Assembly (NCBI GenBank): GCA_002049455.2
Contig: KV919023.1
Location: 49,878 to 113,877, forward strand
Source of the DNA: Porphyra umbilicalis
Taxonomy: Eukaryota > Rhodophyta > Bangiophyceae > Bangiales > Bangiaceae
Length of the DNA: 64,000 nt
Direction of reading: 5' to 3'
The position numbers and the translations under genes were made by a program. Below the pieces are notes generated by a model. The model was given only the letters and a program-made list of their open reading frames with translations, was not told the origin of the DNA and did no database searches. Of this stretch, positions 1-10,304 are shown one piece after another. Position 1 is the first letter of the stretch. Each line of letters starts with the position of its first letter.

Positions 1-1
1 T

Positions 2-307
2 CCGGACCATCAATGGGACCACGCCACCCGGGCCCCGGAACCACCCGAGGGGGACCCGGCGTGGGCGCGGGCACTGACCGCGTGGCGGGTCCCGTCCCTC
101 CCCTCATCGGCCAGTAAACCGATTGAGGCTGTCTTCGACCGCTTTGTCGGACAGGGGTACGATGACCAGGAGCGACTCATGCTCAAGGTCAGGTGGTTCG
201 GGTATGGACCCCGAGCGGACTCCTGGCACTATGTGGAGGACCTCCCGGCTGAGAAGGTCCGCCAGCACTGTGTGCGGCACCGGCTCACGATGAGAAGAAG
301 GGTATAA
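2..307 (+). CDS. Ty3/gypsy pol C-terminus with chromodomain-like tail (5' partial)
   Basis: The frame is open from base 2 to a TAA at 305-307, so this is the end of a longer polyprotein that starts outside the window. The last ~60 residues follow the chromodomain pattern found at the C-terminus of chromoviral integrases: a hydrophobic strand ending KVRWFGY, a GPRADSWHYVEDL segment (the usual 'W-x-G-Y...-D-T-W-E-P-x-E-N-L' block) and a basic helix ending TMRRRV. In that family the chromodomain steers integration toward marked chromatin. A matching polypurine tract and LTR lie downstream at 3378-3660 on the same strand, which supports a Ty3/gypsy assignment. RT and integrase core are not in the window. 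Confidence 0.8.
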   Translation, partial: PDHQWDHATRAPEPPEGDPAWARALTAWRVPSLPSSASKPIEAVFDRFVGQGYDDQERLMLKVRWFGYGPRADSWHYVEDLPAEKVRQHCVRHRLTMRRRV

Positions 308-444
308 TACAACAAACAACCCCCAGTACGGGGTACCCCTCGCACACACCCCCGACAATAGATCCAACCAAACTAGGGACACGCCCACAGGGGGCCGGGC
401 TGCGCCTCACTGAGCGCCCCGGCGCCCCACTCAAACCTGGGTAC

Positions 445-1188
445 CTACTCCCTACCAGGCGAGTGCGGGCGGTCGTCACGAACGTACCCACCAGACTGGT
501 CGTAACCCGAGTGGTCCGGGTACTCCTGGGCCGACCCCCGGTCCGAGGGGCCCGGCCCCCACGACGAGCGCGGCACCCTTCTCGGTGCCGCCCCCGCCGC
601 GGCGTACCCCCCACCAGTGGAGGGGTAGCCGCCCCCATGGTAGGGCGCGGCCGAGCCAGCAGGCTCCCCGGCATACGGGGCCCGACTGAGGCCCCCGCCC
701 GCCGAAGCCCCCGCGGGCCCAGCCGCCACCCGCGGGCCGTGCCCCTCCAAGCGAGAGGCCATCTGGTACCCGATGGCCTCTGGGGTGGTGTCCACCAGGA
801 ACTGCGCGGCTGCGGAAGATCGGGGGGACGAGGAGTCCCGCAGTACGGACACCGCCGCCCGGGTGACCCACGCCAGGGTGTGCACCAGGGAGGCAACTAT
901 CGCCTCCCCATGGGCAACCCTCAGCGCCCCCGCCGCACTTCGGTAGGTGGTCGCTAAGGCGTGGGCGCACCGCGGGGTGATGTACCCCCAGCTGAGGCTC
1001 TGCCCCGCCCCAAGGGGCGGGTAGTACGGCACCCCCGGCGGGGCAAACGTCGGACGGCCCGACCGCCCCGCGGGGGATGCCCCCGCCCGGGTGGTCCGCC
1101 GGACAGCGCCCCCACGAGCAGGGGGGCGCTCGGCAGTACCTCGGGTACGCTTGCGCTGCTGGGGACACTGGCCCCCGGCGCACCCCAA
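445..1188 (-). CDS. Continuation of the antisense gypsy ORF in a shifted frame
   Basis: This minus-strand frame carries the globular-looking stretch GVPYYPPLGAGQSLSWGY and then helix-like sequence around residues 85-165, followed by a Gly/Tyr/Pro/Ser-rich tail ending HSPGRE. It picks up where the 954-2747 frame turns Arg/Pro-rich, so the two probably encode one ~760-residue protein broken by a small indel or a short intron between about 1050 and 1190, where there are C/G runs. The Met at 1188 is not proposed as a real start. Confidence 0.4.
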   Translation of the reverse strand: MGCAGGQCPQQRKRTRGTAERPPARGGAVRRTTRAGASPAGRSGRPTFAPPGVPYYPPLGAGQSLSWGYITPRCAHALATTYRSAAGALRVAHGEAIVASLVHTLAWVTRAAVSVLRDSSSPRSSAAAQFLVDTTPEAIGYQMASRLEGHGPRVAAGPAGASAGGGLSRAPYAGEPAGSAAPYHGGGYPSTGGGYAAAGAAPRRVPRSSWGPGPSDRGSAQEYPDHSGYDQSGGYVRDDRPHSPGRE

Positions 1189-2747
1189 CCCGAGTTGGGC
1201 GGGGGCGACGTCGCCGTGACCCCCGCCGAGTAGGGGTAGGCCAGGTCACCCAGGCCCTCACGGAGGCATATGCGCCCGGCCACCAGGCGTGTGTCACAGT
1301 GGACAAACGCCCGAGGCGCCTCGCCCTCCTCCCCGCCAACTTGGCGGACCAGGAAGGGCCCGGCCGCCTCCCAGTCCAAGGACTGGTGAAGGTCCAGCAA
1401 CTCGCTGAGGTAGGCGTGCGCGTCCGGGCCGGCCCCCTCCGCCACGTTGGCAAGGCGAAGCCCCACCAGACGCCCCACTATGGCGGCTGGCAGGTGCCAG
1501 AGGTACCCCTTAGTCCGGGCGGAGGCAAACCACACCCCCACTACCTCCAGCACCCACTGGGTAGCGAGGATGGCCGCCGCCGGGGTAGACTCCCCCCGGC
1601 GGAGCGCAGTGCCAAAGTAGGCCAGTATGCGGGGCATCCGGGCCGGGAACCCGAAGGGCACCTCCATGGCCGACCACCAGGACGGCGTCGGGACGTAGTA
1701 TGCCGGCCGCGTCGAGGTGTGGACCTGGGAGCTCTCCACTTGAGAGGCCCGCACCAGGATGCCCGACGCTTCCCGCACCCGGCGTTCGGTGCGGGCGTCC
1801 TGGTGGTGAAAGTGGGGGTCCGTCTCCCCCAAGTACGGGGGGGAGCAACACGCCCACTCCCACGCCACGACAGGCGGCACCTCGTCGGCGGTGGCCCCGT
1901 CCATAACATTGGACAGGCGCGCGGCCAGGCGCTCCACCCACGGCGCGTCCCCCGCCTCCTGTAGGGCGGGGAGGTCCGTGGCCACCCCGGCAGGCAGTTC
2001 GTACTGCACGGGGTGGCGGGCCAGGCAGCGCTGCCAAGCCGGGCCCTGCTGGAGCAGCGGGATCGCCGAGTAAAGCGCCCGCAAGCGGCACTCCCCCATC
2101 TGACTGGGGGCAGCCGGGGGCGTCCACTGAACCAACGCCCCCGGCCCCGCAAGTCCCGCCTCCCCCACTGCCGGGAGGCGCTCCCGGCGCGGCACCGGCG
2201 GGGGGGACTCCTGCTCCATGGGATCATCCCTCGCCTCGCCCGGCGCCGCTCCCGCCACCGGGGGAGTGGCCGGCCGGCTGGGCGGCAGCGGCACGCGCGC
2301 CGCCGCCGCGCGGGACCCGACCGCGTCCTCCCCAGCCGACCGCGTCGGCGCGCTCGACGCGCGGGAGGCCGACGCCGATCCCGCCGACGACTTGGACCGG
2401 CGGGCAGGCGGCGGCGGTTGGGTTGCTTGACTCCCCGCCGCCGACGACTCCCGGCTCGGGGGCGCGGCGTTGGCCTGGCGCGCCCGGCGGGATGACTTGC
2501 CCTGGGACGCCGCCACGGCCGCGCCACTTGACTTGGTGGCGCCGGCCGGCGTGGCAGTTGCCGACGCCGCCGCCCCGCCAACCCGCGGAGTGGCCGCCGT
2601 CGAGCCCTTGGCCTTGGGGGCGCTAACACTCCCCGGCGCCCCGCCCACCCGCAGGGACCCCGCCGCAGGGCTGCCCGACTTGGCCGTAGCCGACGCCGGC
2701 GTCCTACTCGGCGCCGGCGTGGCGCGCCCCGCACTAGGGGAAGCCAT
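954..2747 (-). CDS. Large antisense ORF between gypsy pol and 3' LTR, function unknown
   Basis: The minus-strand frame opens at ATG 2747 and stops at 954, about 597 codons. Residues 1-190 are a basic Ala/Pro/Ser-rich tail of low complexity. From about residue 200 composition becomes globular, with many Trp, Tyr and His residues and motifs such as EWACCSPPYLGETDPHF and RPAYYVPTPSWWSAMEV. I do not recognise the domain. It resembles the antisense additional ORFs reported in some plant gypsy elements only by position. The frame fails near 1050-1190, where the protein-like sequence passes to the frame of 445-1188. It could be an accessory element protein, a captured gene, or the gag of a nested element in reverse. 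Confidence 0.5.
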   Translation of the reverse strand: MASPSAGRATPAPSRTPASATAKSGSPAAGSLRVGGAPGSVSAPKAKGSTAATPRVGGAAASATATPAGATKSSGAAVAASQGKSSRRARQANAAPPSRESSAAGSQATQPPPPARRSKSSAGSASASRASSAPTRSAGEDAVGSRAAAARVPLPPSRPATPPVAGAAPGEARDDPMEQESPPPVPRRERLPAVGEAGLAGPGALVQWTPPAAPSQMGECRLRALYSAIPLLQQGPAWQRCLARHPVQYELPAGVATDLPALQEAGDAPWVERLAARLSNVMDGATADEVPPVVAWEWACCSPPYLGETDPHFHHQDARTERRVREASGILVRASQVESSQVHTSTRPAYYVPTPSWWSAMEVPFGFPARMPRILAYFGTALRRGESTPAAAILATQWVLEVVGVWFASARTKGYLWHLPAAIVGRLVGLRLANVAEGAGPDAHAYLSELLDLHQSLDWEAAGPFLVRQVGGEEGEAPRAFVHCDTRLVAGRICLREGLGDLAYPYSAGVTATSPPPNSGWGAPGASVPSSASVPEVLPSAPLLVGALSGGPPGRGHPPRGGRAVRRLPRRGCRTTRPLGRGRASAGGTSPRGAPTP

Positions 2748-3377
2748 CTCCTCGGTCGGCGCCACTGCCGTCGACCGCGAGGAGGCCACAGCCGGCGCGC
2801 CCAGGTAAGGGGGACGGCGAGGGGGAGGGGGGGTGCCCCGCGCACAGAGGGACGCGAGGAAGGCTCTCAACTCGAGAAGCGGTGGAGGGGGGGACGGTGA
2901 CGGTCGGCAGTGGACGGCGTCCCCGTCTGTCCCCCGCCTACCCCCTTTTTATGAGCCCCTGTGTTGGGACAGGGGCCCTGACCCCGGGCCCCCTCAACCC
3001 CACCCCGCGGGCCACTCCCCCTGGACCACTCCCCACGGGGGGGGGCCGCGCGACAGCCCCCCAGGTGGGGGGGCGGGGGGATGCCATACTGGGCACCCGC
3101 CCCCCTGTTGGCCCACCGGGCACGGTTAGCGGGCCCGCCCCGGACACGCGGCAACACCCCTGGCCCCCGCGGCCGTGTCCACCGTACAGCGACGGCGCGT
3201 ACCCCCTTGCCCCGGCGGGGGCGCCCCCACGATCCGGGGCAGCCATCGCTGGCGAAGACCGGGGCAGCACCCGGGCCCCACACTGGGGAGCCCGGCGGCT
3301 AGCTGTCCTGGCCCGCCCGCCACACTGGGGCGGGCCCGCCCCCCCTGGCTCTGGGCCGCCGGGACGGCGACCCCTTT

Positions 3378-3388
3378 AGAAGGGGGAA
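3378..3388 (+). other. Polypurine tract of the gypsy element
   Basis: An uninterrupted purine run (AGAAGGGGGAA) lies immediately before the LTR start at 3390. This is the usual priming site for plus-strand DNA synthesis and fixes element orientation as plus. Confidence 0.7.
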
Positions 3389-3389
3389 T

Positions 3390-3660
3390 TGTGACGGTCC
3401 GTCACATGGCCACCACACTCCGGGATCCAGATTCCCCGGGAATATGCCCCACTAACGCATATTTCAAATTGTTCTGTTGGCGACCCACTTGTGATCATCT
3501 CGTGGCTCACCAACCAAAACCGCAATCCCAATACTTCCCTGGGATTCGTAGCCCCCTCGAGCGGGCCCCTACTTAAGGGCCTAATGTTGTGTAAACCCAA
3601 CTTGGATTATCGACTTATGTTACTTTGTGCCCCTGACTCCGGGGCGCCGCGAGGGTGTCA
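3390..3660 (+). repeat. 3' LTR of the gypsy element (about 271 bp)
   Basis: The segment begins TGTGACGGTCCGTCACA, a perfect palindrome around a central base and a common chromoviral LTR start, directly after the purine tract. It ends at a TGTCA at 3656-3660, giving TG...CA ends. The right boundary is inferred from the terminal dinucleotide only, because the 5' LTR is not in the window. Confidence 0.6.
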
Positions 3661-3752
3661 CGTAGCACCCTTCCCCCCGTCTCTACTCAAGGTGGTATTC
3701 GAAGCTTCGGCCGTCCTCCGGGTTATGGGCCCAGTAGGCCCTGAGGAGAGGG

Positions 3753-3885
3753 CTTTCCGTAAGTCCTTTGAGGGTTTCTGAGGAGGGATTTCCGAGGGTC
3801 CTTTGAGGGAGTCTGGGGAGGGTTTTTCGAGGGTCCTTTGAGGGTGTCTGAGGAGGGTTTTCCGAGGGTCCGAGGGGAGCGGATG
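3753..3885. repeat. Tandem repeat, ~36-bp unit, 3-4 copies
   Basis: Diverged copies of a unit containing CGAGGGTCCTTTGAGGG and TCTGAGGAGGG follow one another here. It lies just outside the LTR. No gene is proposed for 3661-4524; long frames through it are only translations of the repeat. Confidence 0.7.
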
Positions 3886-4524
3886 GGATAAGAGGGTGAG
3901 GCGTGAGTGTCGCCTCGAGGCCTTCGACGCGGGCAAGTAAACTTCCGGTCACAAAACTCGTGTTTGTCGCTCGGGGCGCGTTCCCCCGGTCGACGCCGTG
4001 CGTGTGTGCTCTTCGGGGTTTCCTTCCGAGGCGGGTATTCCCCGACAGGACTACCCGGCGACACGGTTTGGCTCGCCCTCCCCCCAACTGGGTGGGGTGG
4101 GCTGAGCGTGTTGTCACATGTAGCAGAAAGTTCTTTTCAGTCAGCTGCCCGGAAACGGGCTGTCGCGAGCGTTTAACGCAAGACTTCTCACGCGAGTTGC
4201 AAGAACTTTCTGTTCCTGTTCGCGCGTTCGTATTGGTGTGTGCCCGATTTTGGCCCATGCCCAGTGCTGCGCAAGCAACAGAGGGACTTTCCATTTCCAC
4301 AATACGTTTTCTGATCTTTCTTGTATTTCCACTGACTGCATCAAATATTGACTGTGAACGATATGCTCTTAAAGTTCAGATAGACAGGTCGGAAGCCCCT
4401 GACTGACAATGTCTGCGCCGTTGGAACCATACGTCGTCCCCTGCATGCCTCAACGCTCCTTTACCCGTGTTTTTTCTGTCCCCGTCGCGCGGTACTCACG
4501 TGGCCGTGTGCGCGAACGTGCATC

Positions 4525-5854
4525 ATGGCATCGGGATCATCAGATGCCGGACCTGCTGCTGAATTTGCGCCCAAAGGTACGCTCGAGCATGCCCCGCCAG
4601 GTCGTGGGAAGAAAATGTGGGAGGAAGCCTCCTTTTCTAGTCTCGTCGTACACCTTTTTCTGTTGCCATGAATGCGCCACTTTGACGGGGACAAGATGCT
4701 GAATAGTTGTGCTTCACGGCGTCGACGATTGCTCTCTATGTTTTTCCCTCTGCGCTGCCTGTCGCTTCCTTTTCGGACGTCCAGGTCTCCTAAAGTGCGG
4801 TGTGTGCGGCGTGGCCGGACACAAATCGGATCGCTGCCCAATCAAGCACGTAAGTAACGTGCAATGCCGGTGTGGTCAACATTGGTGGTCGCGGTGCTCA
4901 ACGACGTGTAAGGTCTGCGACGCTATCAGCCACGAGGCCGACAACGTGGAGGATGTGATGGAGCGGAGATCCGCGCCGAAGTGGTCGTGCCCTGAGCACG
5001 ACATGGACGCCGTGCGAGCCCGCGTGGAGGACAAGCTCAAGGACGAACCGCAAAAGGGTCGCGCACGAACTGACGCCGCACGTGGCCACAAGCGGGCGAT
5101 GGCGGAGGTGCGCCCGACCGATGGGCCGCGCCTCCCGGCCCTTGAGGCGCAGTCGGAGATCATCGACTGAACAGGCTTGGGCGGGGCGTCGGCGTTCGCG
5201 TCGGTTCGCACTGCGGGGGCCGTGACGGCGGTCGCGCAAGATGATGAGGCATCGAGGCGGGCTGCACGAATGCTGAGGGCGCTTACGTCAGATGCGCACG
5301 GTTAATCAGCTGGCGCAGTGAGACAGCCAATTCCGGGCGCACTGGGCAACATCGAGCTGGACGGGCGCCAAGAGACACTGCAAAAGGGGCTGGGGAGCGC
5401 AGCAAAGAATCGGGCCGCGATATAAGCGAATCAGCGGCTACAAAACCGCGAGGCGGGGCTGGGTTGTGTCGGCGCGGGAGCCGCGGAAGAGATGCGTGGC
5501 AGCTCCAAACCATTTTTTGGGGTGAAGGGCAGGGACCTCAAGCGCGTGGCGCAGCGCTACATCGGTCTCTTTGAAGGCAGGGGACTTGCCAAAGAAAATA
5601 TGGCCCTTGCAGCCTTCATAGGGGAGGGAAGGGTGCACACGGGCGCGTCTGTGCCGAGTTGTGAGCTGACTTGCGCGCACGTCTGCGAAGAGTTGATGGC
5701 GTTTGTGTCGAGTGTGGGGTTGGAAGTGCCGTCGGTGCTGGCGTCGCTGCGACAGTTTATTGTTAAGATGCGACAGGGGGAGGAGGACGTGCGACGTTTT
5801 TTAACTGACGGGGCAGACTGCCCGAGCTCAGCGGGATCTGCATCGTCGGAATAA
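4525..5854 (+). pseudogene. Zinc-knuckle protein gene with three in-frame stop codons
   Basis: A first exon from ATG 4525 (MASGSSDAGPAAEFAPK) is followed by GTACGC at 4577. A phase-matched acceptor CCAG precedes 4785, and the next exon opens into KCGVCGVAGHKSDRC, an exact C-x2-C-x4-H-x4-C zinc knuckle. An extra exon from 4601 (GRGKKMWEEASF) is also phase-compatible. Past the knuckle one frame runs to 5854, interrupted only by TGA 5168-5170, TAA 5303-5305 and TAA 5423-5425. The blocks between and after the stops still look protein-coding (for example LGNIELDGRQETLQKG and KPFFGVKGRDLKR). A polyadenylation-like AATAAA overlaps the last stop. A recently dead, perhaps TE-borne, nucleic-acid-binding gene is the simplest reading; readthrough or in-frame introns remain possible. 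Confidence 0.55.
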
Positions 5855-5921
5855 AGCACTACCCCGCTCTCTTCACCAAAAGTCGCTGCAAGCACCGACA
5901 CCACGACAGCTGCAGAAGGGC

Positions 5922-6956
5922 CTATTTTTGGGGCACCGTCGAGGCGCCTTTACGGCCCACGGTCGCCGACAGCGCCATCGTGAACGCCCTCTTCCCCCCC
6001 CCCCCCCCCCCCGACTCTTCGTCCCCGAACATGTGGCACCATGCCTCTCCCCGCGCAGTACGGGTAGCCGCCGCGGCGGCGGCGACGCGATCGCTGCCGT
6101 GCCGCCGCCGCCGCACACCACGTCGGCGGCGCGGCCGCGGTGCGGCGGCTCGGCGGCGGCGGCAAGGCGGCGGCGGCAAGGCTACGGCGCGGAGGAGCGG
6201 GGAGCCTATTTGTGCGCGGGGGCTGTTGGTGCGGTCGTCGGCGGAGGGGGGGGGTTTTTTGGCGGCGGCGGCGGCGGGGCAGGCGCTGAAGAATCCCGCC
6301 CCGCCGCCGCACCCGACACGTGGCGGCCGCCGCCGCGGCGGTTGCGGAGCGATCGCTGCAGAGGGAGGACGCGACACGACCCAGTTTAGAAGGCAGTTGC
6401 GCGCCATCGCGGCAGAAAAGCTTGTTCGCACCCCGGGACTCGACGCACTATGGTACTCGGCCCAGGAGCGCAGCAGAGACCACGCCCACCTCCTCTTCGC
6501 CACTTGCCCAACATGGTGCGCCTCATCGAGGTAGACGCAGCACCGGAGCGGTACCTGCCACTGGGCCGGAACCCATGCCAGCCTGTTGGCCTCGTTCCGC
6601 GAGATGCATGTACGCACTGTGACCTTCCTCGTGCATCCGTTGTGCGCCAGCACTCGGGCTACTGTCGAAGGGCAAACGTCCACGTCGTCATTGACGTGCT
6701 CGCCAATCACTCGAACAGCATCCGCAATTTCATCAAGGAACAGCTCGGGCTGCTCCTCGACTGCGGAGAGCACCGCCTTGCGCAGCTGGGGGTCAACCAT
6801 CATGATGTCCTCGTGACGAATCCACCCCGACGGATCGTGGTGGTAATCGCCGGTGTCTCTGTAGCACGCCAAAAACCGAGACGCCGACCATAAAGAGACG
6901 TTGAGGTCGTGTGGGGCAGCCGCAACACTTCGCCCGTGCTCGCGCACCATCTTCAC
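5922..6956 (-). pseudogene. IS630/Tc1/mariner-like transposase remnant
   Basis: The minus-strand frame begins with a helix-turn-helix-like part (residues 1-130; the basic stretch LETRLRLVKMVREHGRS lies at and just before the Met). A segment ending CCVYLDEAHHVGQVAKRRWAW matches the first catalytic Asp block and following basic motif of the DDE_3 superfamily. After this block the sequence becomes Pro/Arg/Gly-rich low complexity over 6000-6330, and the second Asp and third catalytic residue are not recognisable. A KRAFTMALSATVGRKG patch near the end may be a displaced piece of the core. The gene appears inactive through insertion or expansion of GC-rich repeat DNA. Confidence 0.5.
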
Positions 6957-7017
6957 GAGGCGCAGACGTGTCTCCAGGGACTTCTTGGAAGAACGACGCT
7001 GCAGGGGTTGGGCTCAC

Positions 7018-8273
7018 AAGATGGCGGCGGGTGGATTGGGGGCGGATACGAGGGGGGCGGTGTCGGGGTCGACGAGAAGTGGTGGATCATGCAAATCAGA
7101 GTTGGAAAGACACAGCGGCCAAGCCGTCGACGAGAACGATCACCGGCAGGACCTCGAGCTTTACTCCCGCTGTCCCGCACATTCCTGCCCCTGCCGTCAG
7201 ATTCTCTGCACGCCGAGTCGCTTCCAAGCCGCAGTCACTCAACCTGTTGCAACCTGGGCCAGTGCTGGCTCCGTGCGGGTGCGAGGCCCAAGAAGCTTGG
7301 GCACCTCGCAGCTGAGCCCGTTCGTCACACCCTCATTGGGAATGACATGGACTACGTCAAAGAATGCATCCGAGCCAAAAGCGCGCCAAGCAGAACAGCT
7401 GTGGTAATGACGTGCCAGCAGCCGCTGTTGCTCATGAAAATATTCTGAAAAATACGATCTTGTCTTTGAACAAATTGGACGAGCCTGATACGGCACTGGC
7501 TTGTACAAGTATCTTGAAACGAAACGAACATGAAATTTCGAGCTGTACCATCGGTCGACACGCGAACGAAGCGCTTGGCATCGGCCAAAATCGACCAAAC
7601 AGCAACAGACGGTGGCGATCGTCTGCCACGACGCAAACACGAAGCACATACACGACGCAAAGTGGCCAATCATCCTGATATACGACAATCATCTGACGCA
7701 TGGCAGCACCCCAGGCTGCCACCGTGCCACGTTTTACAGCTTCGGCTCACTCCTTTAAGCCACTCATATTTGACAACCAGAAAGGAGGCAAAGAAGCACC
7801 GAGAGGTGTTCTACGTCTCTCCCTTGACACACACGCGACGACAGTGTGGGAGGCTCAGCCTGGTCGCATAAGACCCGGTGGACCCGCCAAGTGGCCGCAA
7901 GCGACGTGTGTGTGTCGCCGTGATACGTCACGGCGTTCCAAGTCGATTGCGTCGGCGTCCGTCTAGGCAAGAAGTGTCGAATTTTGGGTCACCTGTCATT
8001 CCCAACCTTTGCGTGGAGCGGCGATCGTTTCGCCGTGGTCGTTTGGCGTGGTCGTTTGTCAACAGACGCGTTGTATGGTGCAACAATTGGGTGTCCTGCC
8101 AATGGGAGAACCTGTATAATAGTCCAGCGGGGCAGAATCAGGTGCCCGAGCCGTATTTTGGCTTCGAATAGAACTTTCGCGTTTTATGGTGACACTCGGG
8201 CTATCGAACCAAATTTGAATTATCTACGTTCGAGGAGGTGGTTCGAAGTTCAATAGGGCACGCTCACGTTTCG
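7018..8273. other. No confident gene; moderately AT-richer spacer
   Basis: Base composition is less extreme than in flanking DNA and all frames are short. No transposase motif, structural RNA or terminal repeat could be recognised here. Confidence 0.5.
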
Positions 8274-8390
8274 TGGCCTTCAGGACAGGGTGCTCTCAAA
8301 GTGAGGTGATGCACACATATTCTTAGATGACGGGACTTGATCTCCGTTTCAAAGTTGGCAGTCTGCATTCGTGTTCTCAGGGATCTGAGG
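8274..8390. repeat. Dispersed repeat AB, left part, interrupted by hAT-like insertion
   Basis: This stretch matches 22645-22761 with scattered substitutions (shared GGACAGGGTGCTCTCAAAG, TGCACACATAT and CTTGATCTCCGTTTCA). At 22.7 kb the match continues without interruption into the sequence found here only after 10886, so the repeat was contiguous before the insertion. Confidence 0.85.
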
Positions 8391-9221
8391 CAGGGTTGAC
8401 ACTAATGAATTGCATGCTTTAACCTAAATCGATTTAATACATATTTACTCTGTAGATTAATCAGTTGCCGTTCTCCCGTTTTATATGTGTTTTTTATCTT
8501 AATGCTAGAAGGCTGCCGTCTCGGGTCTCGGGCGCTGCCTGTGGTGCGACACGCGTCTTGGTGGCTGATGGTGCGGAGGCGGGGGGGTAACAACGGTGGA
8601 GAGCGGCAGTGGGGGCGGCCTCGGCTACAGTGGCCGCTCCTCACCCACCCTGACCTTGCACTAGACGGACAACGGCGACCACCTCGGCCTCTCTGCTCTT
8701 CTCTCTTCCACCGCAGGATGACCGACGCGCCACTCAGTGTGAGGTGTAAATCGTCCACCACCGATCGAGGAAAGCCAGCACCCTCGGACCAGCCATGCGG
8801 CGGCGACTTGGATGGTCAGACACAGCCCGCAGTCGAAGTCACAGGCAGCAATAAATCCATTGATTCATTGAAATTTCAATATTTAATTGATTAATTAGCG
8901 AAGCTCCTCTATGAGACGAAGACGAAAAGAGCCCCTCCAGCTGTCCCAATAGGGGCGCTGATTGGTCAATCTGCATGGATCCAGGTGGAAAGCTCGCCGA
9001 TTTCCTGACCGCCCGTTCTTCCCTCGGAGTGCGACACTTGGGTGATCTATGCTTTGATTGGTGGTTGGCAGACCAACTCTCCTCGCCGCGTTCTGCGGAT
9101 GTCGCTCTGACGTATTGTGTTCCGAATGAGTTTATATTGGCGATTGAAAGTGTGGTTCCTTGCATAAAAAGGCCCGTCCAAGTCACGAGAGTGACGGGGC
9201 CCCCCCACCCCGGCCTGGTTA

Positions 9222-9618
9222 GAGCACGTCTATCGGTGCGCCAAAAAGCCATCTCAGATGGCATTTTGGCGATAAAGCATCTCCATCGGATGCTCAAAAT
9301 GCCATCCGACATCCTCATATTGCCATCGCCATCCCCAAAAAAATGACTTTTGGGGATGGGGATGGCGATGCGCCAAATGCCAGGAACCAATCATATGAGC
9401 CGAATCACCCCCGGTCAACAGAATCACCCAGGGTCCTGAGCAATCCACCTCACCTTCGTGCCTTGTGATCCTGTCGTACTTTTCCGAGAAACTTTGTGAT
9501 CACAATTCTGGCTTGCCACCCGGACACACCGATAGAGATGCCGCGTCAGCGCCATCCCAAAACTGCCCAAAATATGGTACTTTGGCGACGGTGGGATGGC
9601 CCACCGATAGACGTGCTC
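9222..9618. mobile_element. Harbinger/Tourist-like MITE (397 bp)
   Basis: GAGCACGTCTATCGGTG at 9222-9238 and its exact reverse complement at 9602-9618 form the ends; the match extends ~5 bp further inward with one mismatch. The flanking trinucleotides are TTA (9219-9221) and TCA (9619-9621), close to the TWA duplication of PIF/Harbinger elements. Related subterminal motifs (for example ATCTCCATCGGATG near 9280) occur inside, and a strong hairpin sits at 9324-9370. There is no coding capacity. Confidence 0.65.
9324..9370. repeat. Hairpin inside the MITE
   Basis: The arms CATCGCCATCCCCAAAA and TTTTGGGGATGGGGATGG pair around a short AATGAC-type loop. Confidence 0.7.
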
Positions 9619-10304
9619 TCACTGCAGCTGTCCCCCTGCAGGGAGGTCCTGTGCGTGCCTGCTTTGCCTCCAGTGTGATTGTCCAATGCGAGGGCTCAGG
9701 CTGGGTGGGGGGTCTGTGGGCCTTTGGAGCCTCCATCTCCACAGTGCGATGCCACGGTGCCGGTCAGCTTTGACAGTCCTCCCCGGATCTCGCGGCCCTT
9801 CGTGTTGCTTGGAAGAACGACAAGTATCAATATGCGAGAAAACCATAACTTTACATGCGTTTTCTGATCAATGGATTCAAGCGAACCACATGCGCATTTC
9901 TCGAACCAGCAAAGCTGTAAATCAAGGCAAGCGAGGCCACGCCCAGGAGCGCAGCTGATGATGAATTCGAGAGCGAGGGCGGAAGAACAGAAAGACAGCA
10001 GATGCGGGCACCATATTTCGAGTCTCAATAAGAATTTGAACAGTTTCCACTGGTGGTGTCCGCTCCCCGGGCCAAGGGGATCGGACGGTTGTCAGATGGG
10101 TACAGATTGGCGCTGGCGCAGTGGTGGCGATTCGAGTGCCTGGTCCAAGTGCAAGAGTCTCTCTCGCATGGTCGGCTCTTTCTGCGGGGAGAAGCAGGGC
10201 ACGGCGGGGACCTGGGGGGAGTAGGACTGAGGGAGCGCCGATTGTGTACGCGGGGGCGGCTGTCGGGGGCGGGGGGAGGGGCGGTTGCCTCTTCCATTTC
10301 TTCC

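Larger units (their letters stand above)
2..3660 (+). mobile_element. 3' portion of a Ty3/gypsy (chromovirus-like) LTR retrotransposon
   Basis: The segment runs from the truncated pol frame through a ~3.1-kb region holding an antisense ORF, then a purine tract and a 3' LTR. The order pol - antisense ORF - PPT - LTR is what the sequence shows; the 5' LTR, primer-binding site and gag would lie to the left of the window. Only one LTR is visible, so neither target-site duplication nor age can be judged. Confidence 0.7.

Noticed and set aside
3661-3676. Repeat family linking 3661 and 17911 (ACGTAGCACCCTTCC)
   Set aside because: Only ~15 bp match with no extension; chance or too short to support.
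4245-7600. Two copies of a gene encoding RFWPMPSA (4252 plus; 7580 minus)
   Set aside because: The match is ~22 nt and the flanking residues do not align.
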